Assembly (NCBI GenBank): GCA_021286925.1
Contig: JAJTBL010000002.1
Span: 1-24,432 of the forward strand
Direction of reading: 5' to 3'
Length of the DNA stretch: 24,432 nucleotides
DNA from: Spirochaetia bacterium
GTDB taxonomy: Bacteria; Spirochaetota; Spirochaetia; Treponematales; Rectinemataceae
Positions within the stretch are counted from its first letter, which is position 1. Each line of letters begins with the position of its first letter. Positions 22,175 through 24,432 of this stretch are shown here, one piece after another. The notes under the pieces are model-generated. The model ran no database searches. It was not told the origin of the DNA and was given only the letters and a program-made list of their open reading frames with translations. The position numbers and the translations under genes were made by a program.

Positions 22175-23185
22175 TCACTTTATTTTCTTCCTGAGTTTTC
22201 TGGCGGTTGGTCTGGTGGAATTCTGACTGGTTTCCAAGGCCGCCAGCTTTGCGTTTCTGGCAGATACCTGCAGGAATATAATGCCGCCCACAATCATCAG
22301 AAAACAGAGGATCTGACCCATAGAGAAATTGAACGGGGTCTGGAACACGTATGTTGGAGCATCGGGGTTGCCGAGTTTGATGATGTAGCCAAGTCCTGCA
22401 TCTGGTTCGCGGAAGTATTCGATAAAGAATCGGGCAATGCCATAGCCAATGACGTAGGAGCTGGCGGCAAATCCCGGGAATGGGCGCTTTTTCCGAATGA
22501 TGAACCAGAGTACCAGCCAAAGGACAAGGCCCTCGAACATGGCTTCATAGAGCTGTGAAGGATGCCTGGGCAGATTGACCATATCGTTCAATGAATTCAA
22601 AGGAATGCCAACTTTTTCGGCTATCTGCTGAACCCAGGTTTCTTTGGCGGAAAATCGTTCGGCATAGGGGAAGATCATGCCCCAGGGTTTTGTTGTGACC
22701 TTGCCCCAGAGTTCGCCGTTGATAAAGTTTCCAAGCCTGCCAAAGGTATATCCCAGCGGCGCTGAAACCGCGAGGATATCCGCCCATTCGATCCAGCGCT
22801 GTTTATGTACTTTGCACCAGACTAGCGTCGCGATGATGACCCCGACAAGACCGCCATGGAAGGACATGCCCTGAAAACCGGTAAACTGGCCGCCTTCGTC
22901 AAAAGGCCAAAAAATAAACCAGGGATGGCGCCAATAATAATCGGTCGGCTCATAAATAAGTGTTCCTGCCAGCCTGCCCCCCAGCAACACCCCGATGATG
23001 GCCCATAGAAAGAAGTTTGCTGCCTGATCTTCCGTCCAGGGGGCTTTGATTCGTTTTGACTCACGATTGAATAAAATCCAGGTAAGTCCGAACGCGATGA
23101 CATACATCAATCCATACCAGCGGAAGGGGAGCCCCGGGATAATTTCAGGTTTGAGCCATGCGGGAAAATCCAAGGTTAATAACAT
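22175..23185 (-). CDS. lgt: Prolipoprotein diacylglyceryl transferase
   Basis: A 336-residue integral membrane enzyme that adds diacylglycerol to the lipobox cysteine of prolipoproteins. 'MSFHGGLVGV' (107-116) contains the essential His (His110), and 'GRLGNFINGELWG' (149-161) is the lgt signature with Arg150 and Asn153. 'RHPSQLYEA' follows. At least six hydrophobic helices are visible; the last 30 residues are basic and cytoplasmic. It has a client in the same window, the MsrB lipoprotein. The start overlaps a GGAAGGAA ribosome binding site placed at the end of the upstream membrane-protein gene, two nt after its stop, so translation is coupled. Confidence 0.97.
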   Translation of the reverse strand: MLLTLDFPAWLKPEIIPGLPFRWYGLMYVIAFGLTWILFNRESKRIKAPWTEDQAANFFLWAIIGVLLGGRLAGTLIYEPTDYYWRHPWFIFWPFDEGGQFTGFQGMSFHGGLVGVIIATLVWCKVHKQRWIEWADILAVSAPLGYTFGRLGNFINGELWGKVTTKPWGMIFPYAERFSAKETWVQQIAEKVGIPLNSLNDMVNLPRHPSQLYEAMFEGLVLWLVLWFIIRKKRPFPGFAASSYVIGYGIARFFIEYFREPDAGLGYIIKLGNPDAPTYVFQTPFNFSMGQILCFLMIVGGIIFLQVSARNAKLAALETSQNSTRPTARKLRKKIK

Positions 23186-23187
23186 CT

Positions 23188-23667
23188 TTATTCCTTCCTG
23201 GGTTTGATTTCGAGCTCCGCCTGAGTGCTGGTAGAGGATAGCGGGGCGGGAGCTTTATTGATTTTTCGGGCAAGCGTAATGCCGAGAACGAGTGAAACAA
23301 AAAGATCAAGAACCAGCAGAAACAGAAAATCAAAGCCGCCATGCACAAGGTTCGTAACACTGCCTGAGAAGAGTGTTGAGGCTTGGAAATTTGTGCTCAC
23401 GGCAAAGCCTGCCAAAGCGAGCAGAACAAGCGAAGAGCCCGTTATCAGCAGAGCCAGGGCACCGAAAGATTTGTATTTTTCTTCATTATAATAGAAGAAA
23501 GCGAGAGTGATCGGGAGGATGGCCATGGGCAGAACCAGGTAGCGAAAAAGCGCTCCCGAGGCGCCGTCGAGATTTGCAAATCCCAGCCGAACCATCATAT
23601 CTATTGCGAGATATGGTCGGGCAAGTGACAGGATAGCGGTTATGGCATGGAGCGGATTGCGTTTCAT
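23188..23667 (-). CDS. Small polytopic membrane protein of unknown function
   Basis: A 159-residue protein with three clear hydrophobic helices (about 42-60, 68-91, 112-134) and a Ser/Thr/Pro/Lys-rich cytoplasmic tail (138-159). No family was recognised. I chose the ATG at 23667 over an upstream GTG at 23742 because the longer form would run through the divergent operator and promoter region and its extra 25 residues look unlike a membrane protein start. No Shine-Dalgarno precedes 23667; a -10-like TAGACT lies 8 nt upstream. It is the first gene of an lgt-nadE unit, and lgt starts 2 nt after its stop. A role in envelope lipid or lipoprotein handling is only a guess from position. Confidence 0.65.
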   Translation of the reverse strand: MKRNPLHAITAILSLARPYLAIDMMVRLGFANLDGASGALFRYLVLPMAILPITLAFFYYNEEKYKSFGALALLITGSSLVLLALAGFAVSTNFQASTLFSGSVTNLVHGGFDFLFLLVLDLFVSLVLGITLARKINKAPAPLSSTSTQAELEIKPRKE

Positions 23668-23675
23668 TATTGTTG

Positions 23676-23705
23676 AGTCTAGTAGGCTTGGCGCCAGTGG
23701 GTCAA
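23676..23705 (-). promoter_or_regulatory. Promoter candidate for the membrane protein-lgt-nadE unit
   Basis: TTGACC (23700-23705) and TAGACT (23676-23681) are 18 nt apart; the -10 ends 8 nt before the ATG at 23667, which again implies almost no leader. Confidence 0.4.
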
Positions 23706-23732
23706 GATGCTTCAACAAGCCGTGCCCCAAGG

Positions 23733-23761
23733 TTGAGAACACTATATGTGTTCCCTTTAAT
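23733..23761 (+). promoter_or_regulatory. Promoter candidate with an inverted repeat in its spacer, before the S41 protease
   Basis: TTGAGA (23733-23738) - 17 nt - TTTAAT (23756-23761) forms a weak promoter. GAACAC (23737-23742) and GTGTTC (23748-23753) are perfect 6-bp arms around TATAT and sit between the two hexamers, the classic place for an operator. A second -10-like TATACT occurs at 23774-23779. The repeat's GAAC/GTTC spacing is too wide for a Gram-positive LexA box. Confidence 0.45.
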
Positions 23762-23817
23762 AACGAAGAATAGTATACTTGATTTCAAAGCTTCTCCGCA
23801 CCAAAGGAAGAATCACC

Positions 23818-24432
23818 ATGGCTGGATTCAGAAACGAAAGAACTCGAACTCTTGGGATTTGGCTCGCCGCGTGTGTGCTGGTTTTATTTTTAAGTTTTAC
23901 GAGTATCGCCATTCCGCAGGCGAGTGCTCAGGCTGCCAGCGGCAGTCAGGATGATGCAAAACGATATTCTCAGCTTTTGCAGAGTATTTATCAATTCATT
24001 CTTCAAAACTATGTTGATCAGGTAGATCCGGCTGTCCTGTATGAGGGCGCCATGAAGGGCATGTTCAATGCACTCGGTGATCCGCATTCAGTTTTCCTCG
24101 ATGCAGATATGCTGTCAGATCTGATGCGCGAAACCGACGGCACCTATGCGGGGGTCGGCCTTTATATTTCCAAACAGCCCGGGGCGGCTGGCGAGAATGA
24201 TGCAAAGTATGTCGAAGTTGTCTCGCCAATCGAGGGTACACCCGCATGGAAAGCAGGAATCCTTCCTGGGGATCTGATTCTGAAGATTGACGGCGAAAAT
24301 ACTGCCGAATTGACGGTGGACCAAGCTTCCAACAAGATTCGAGGCCCTGCGGGAACAAAAGTCATCCTGACTTTCCGCCGAGGCACTTCCTATGAGTTCG
24401 ATGTAGAATTCACCCGGGCTACCATTGAAATT
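23818..24432 (+). CDS. S41-family C-terminal processing peptidase, 3'-truncated by window edge
   Basis: The ATG at 23818 opens 205 residues that run off the right edge. AAGGAAG precedes it by about 8 nt. Residues 1-38 are a signal peptide (NERTR basic start, hydrophobic 'ACVLVLFLSFTSIAI', cleavage after ASA). 'RYSQLLQSIYQFILQNYVDQVDPAVLYEGAMKGMFNALGDPHS' (49-91) is the helical N-terminal region of CtpA proteases. The PDZ domain follows at about 105-195, including 'YAGVGLYI' and 'GTPAWKAGILPGDLILKIDGE'. The Ser/Lys catalytic dyad would lie beyond the window. This is a periplasmic protease that processes or turns over envelope proteins. Confidence 0.92.
   Translation, partial: MAGFRNERTRTLGIWLAACVLVLFLSFTSIAIPQASAQAASGSQDDAKRYSQLLQSIYQFILQNYVDQVDPAVLYEGAMKGMFNALGDPHSVFLDADMLSDLMRETDGTYAGVGLYISKQPGAAGENDAKYVEVVSPIEGTPAWKAGILPGDLILKIDGENTAELTVDQASNKIRGPAGTKVILTFRRGTSYEFDVEFTRATIEI

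Noticed and set aside
23737..23753. LexA SOS box of the GAAC-N4-GTTC type
   Set aside because: The half-sites are GAACAC and GTGTTC with 9 nt between GAAC and GTTC, too far apart for that box.
1..24432. CRISPR arrays, tRNA or rRNA genes, insertion sequences, phage or integron parts
   Set aside because: No regularly spaced repeats, cloverleaf, transposase, integrase or phage proteins were seen, and the gaps between genes are all under 200 nt.

Overview
The window reads as a dense, roughly half-GC chromosomal segment of an anaerobic, fermentative, didermic-type bacterium. The evidence is a complete NAD-linked trimeric [FeFe]-hydrogenase operon, a glycerol-oxidation type flavoprotein with its DUF1667 partner, secreted and lipid-anchored enzymes, lgt, and no respiratory chain genes. 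The gene mix would fit Spirochaetota, but that is a guess from style; nothing here fixes the phylum. No tRNA, rRNA, CRISPR, insertion sequence or phage gene was seen, and coding sequence fills almost everything.

Layout. 1-2667 (+): end of an FAD/NAD oxidoreductase, DUF1667 protein and an NAD-dependent epimerase-like protein, closed by a terminator that works in both directions. 2733-5337 (-): a small heat-shock protein with its own promoter and a structured leader, and a secreted 5'-nucleotidase. 5499-7737 (-): a membrane-anchored Ser/Thr kinase-like protein preceded by a TPR protein. 7912-12978 (+): hydC, a stand-alone GHKL ATPase, a thioredoxin-like ferredoxin, hydB and hydA, driven by a strong sigma70-type promoter and closed by a good terminator. 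13060-15120 (-): Rsm22-like methyltransferase, MobB and a 70-residue protein in one coupled unit. 15182-16639 (+): GAF-GGDEF diguanylate cyclase. 16687-18505 (-): trpS and a lipoprotein MsrB. 18611-20462 (+): FlK-like thioesterase, coiled-coil protein, glycerophosphodiesterase. 20383-23667 (-): small membrane protein, lgt and nadE. 23818-end (+): start of a C-terminal processing protease.

How it works together. HydABC would couple NADH and reduced ferredoxin oxidation to H2 release, disposing of electrons from substrates such as glycerol 3-phosphate (flavoprotein at the left edge; glycerophosphodiesterase supplies the same metabolite). NadE supplies NAD. The remainder is housekeeping, stress defence and signalling.

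The most interesting signals are regulatory. The sHSP leader looks like an RNA thermometer. A perfect 10-bp inverted repeat buries the trpS ribosome binding site. Four genes lacking Shine-Dalgarno sequences each have a -10-like hexamer only 7-9 nt before the ATG, which suggests leaderless mRNAs. The hydrogenase promoter is framed by inverted repeats. Protein oddities are a kinase with DFS in place of DFG, an MsrB without zinc or resolving cysteines, and a GHKL ATPase lodged in the hydrogenase operon.
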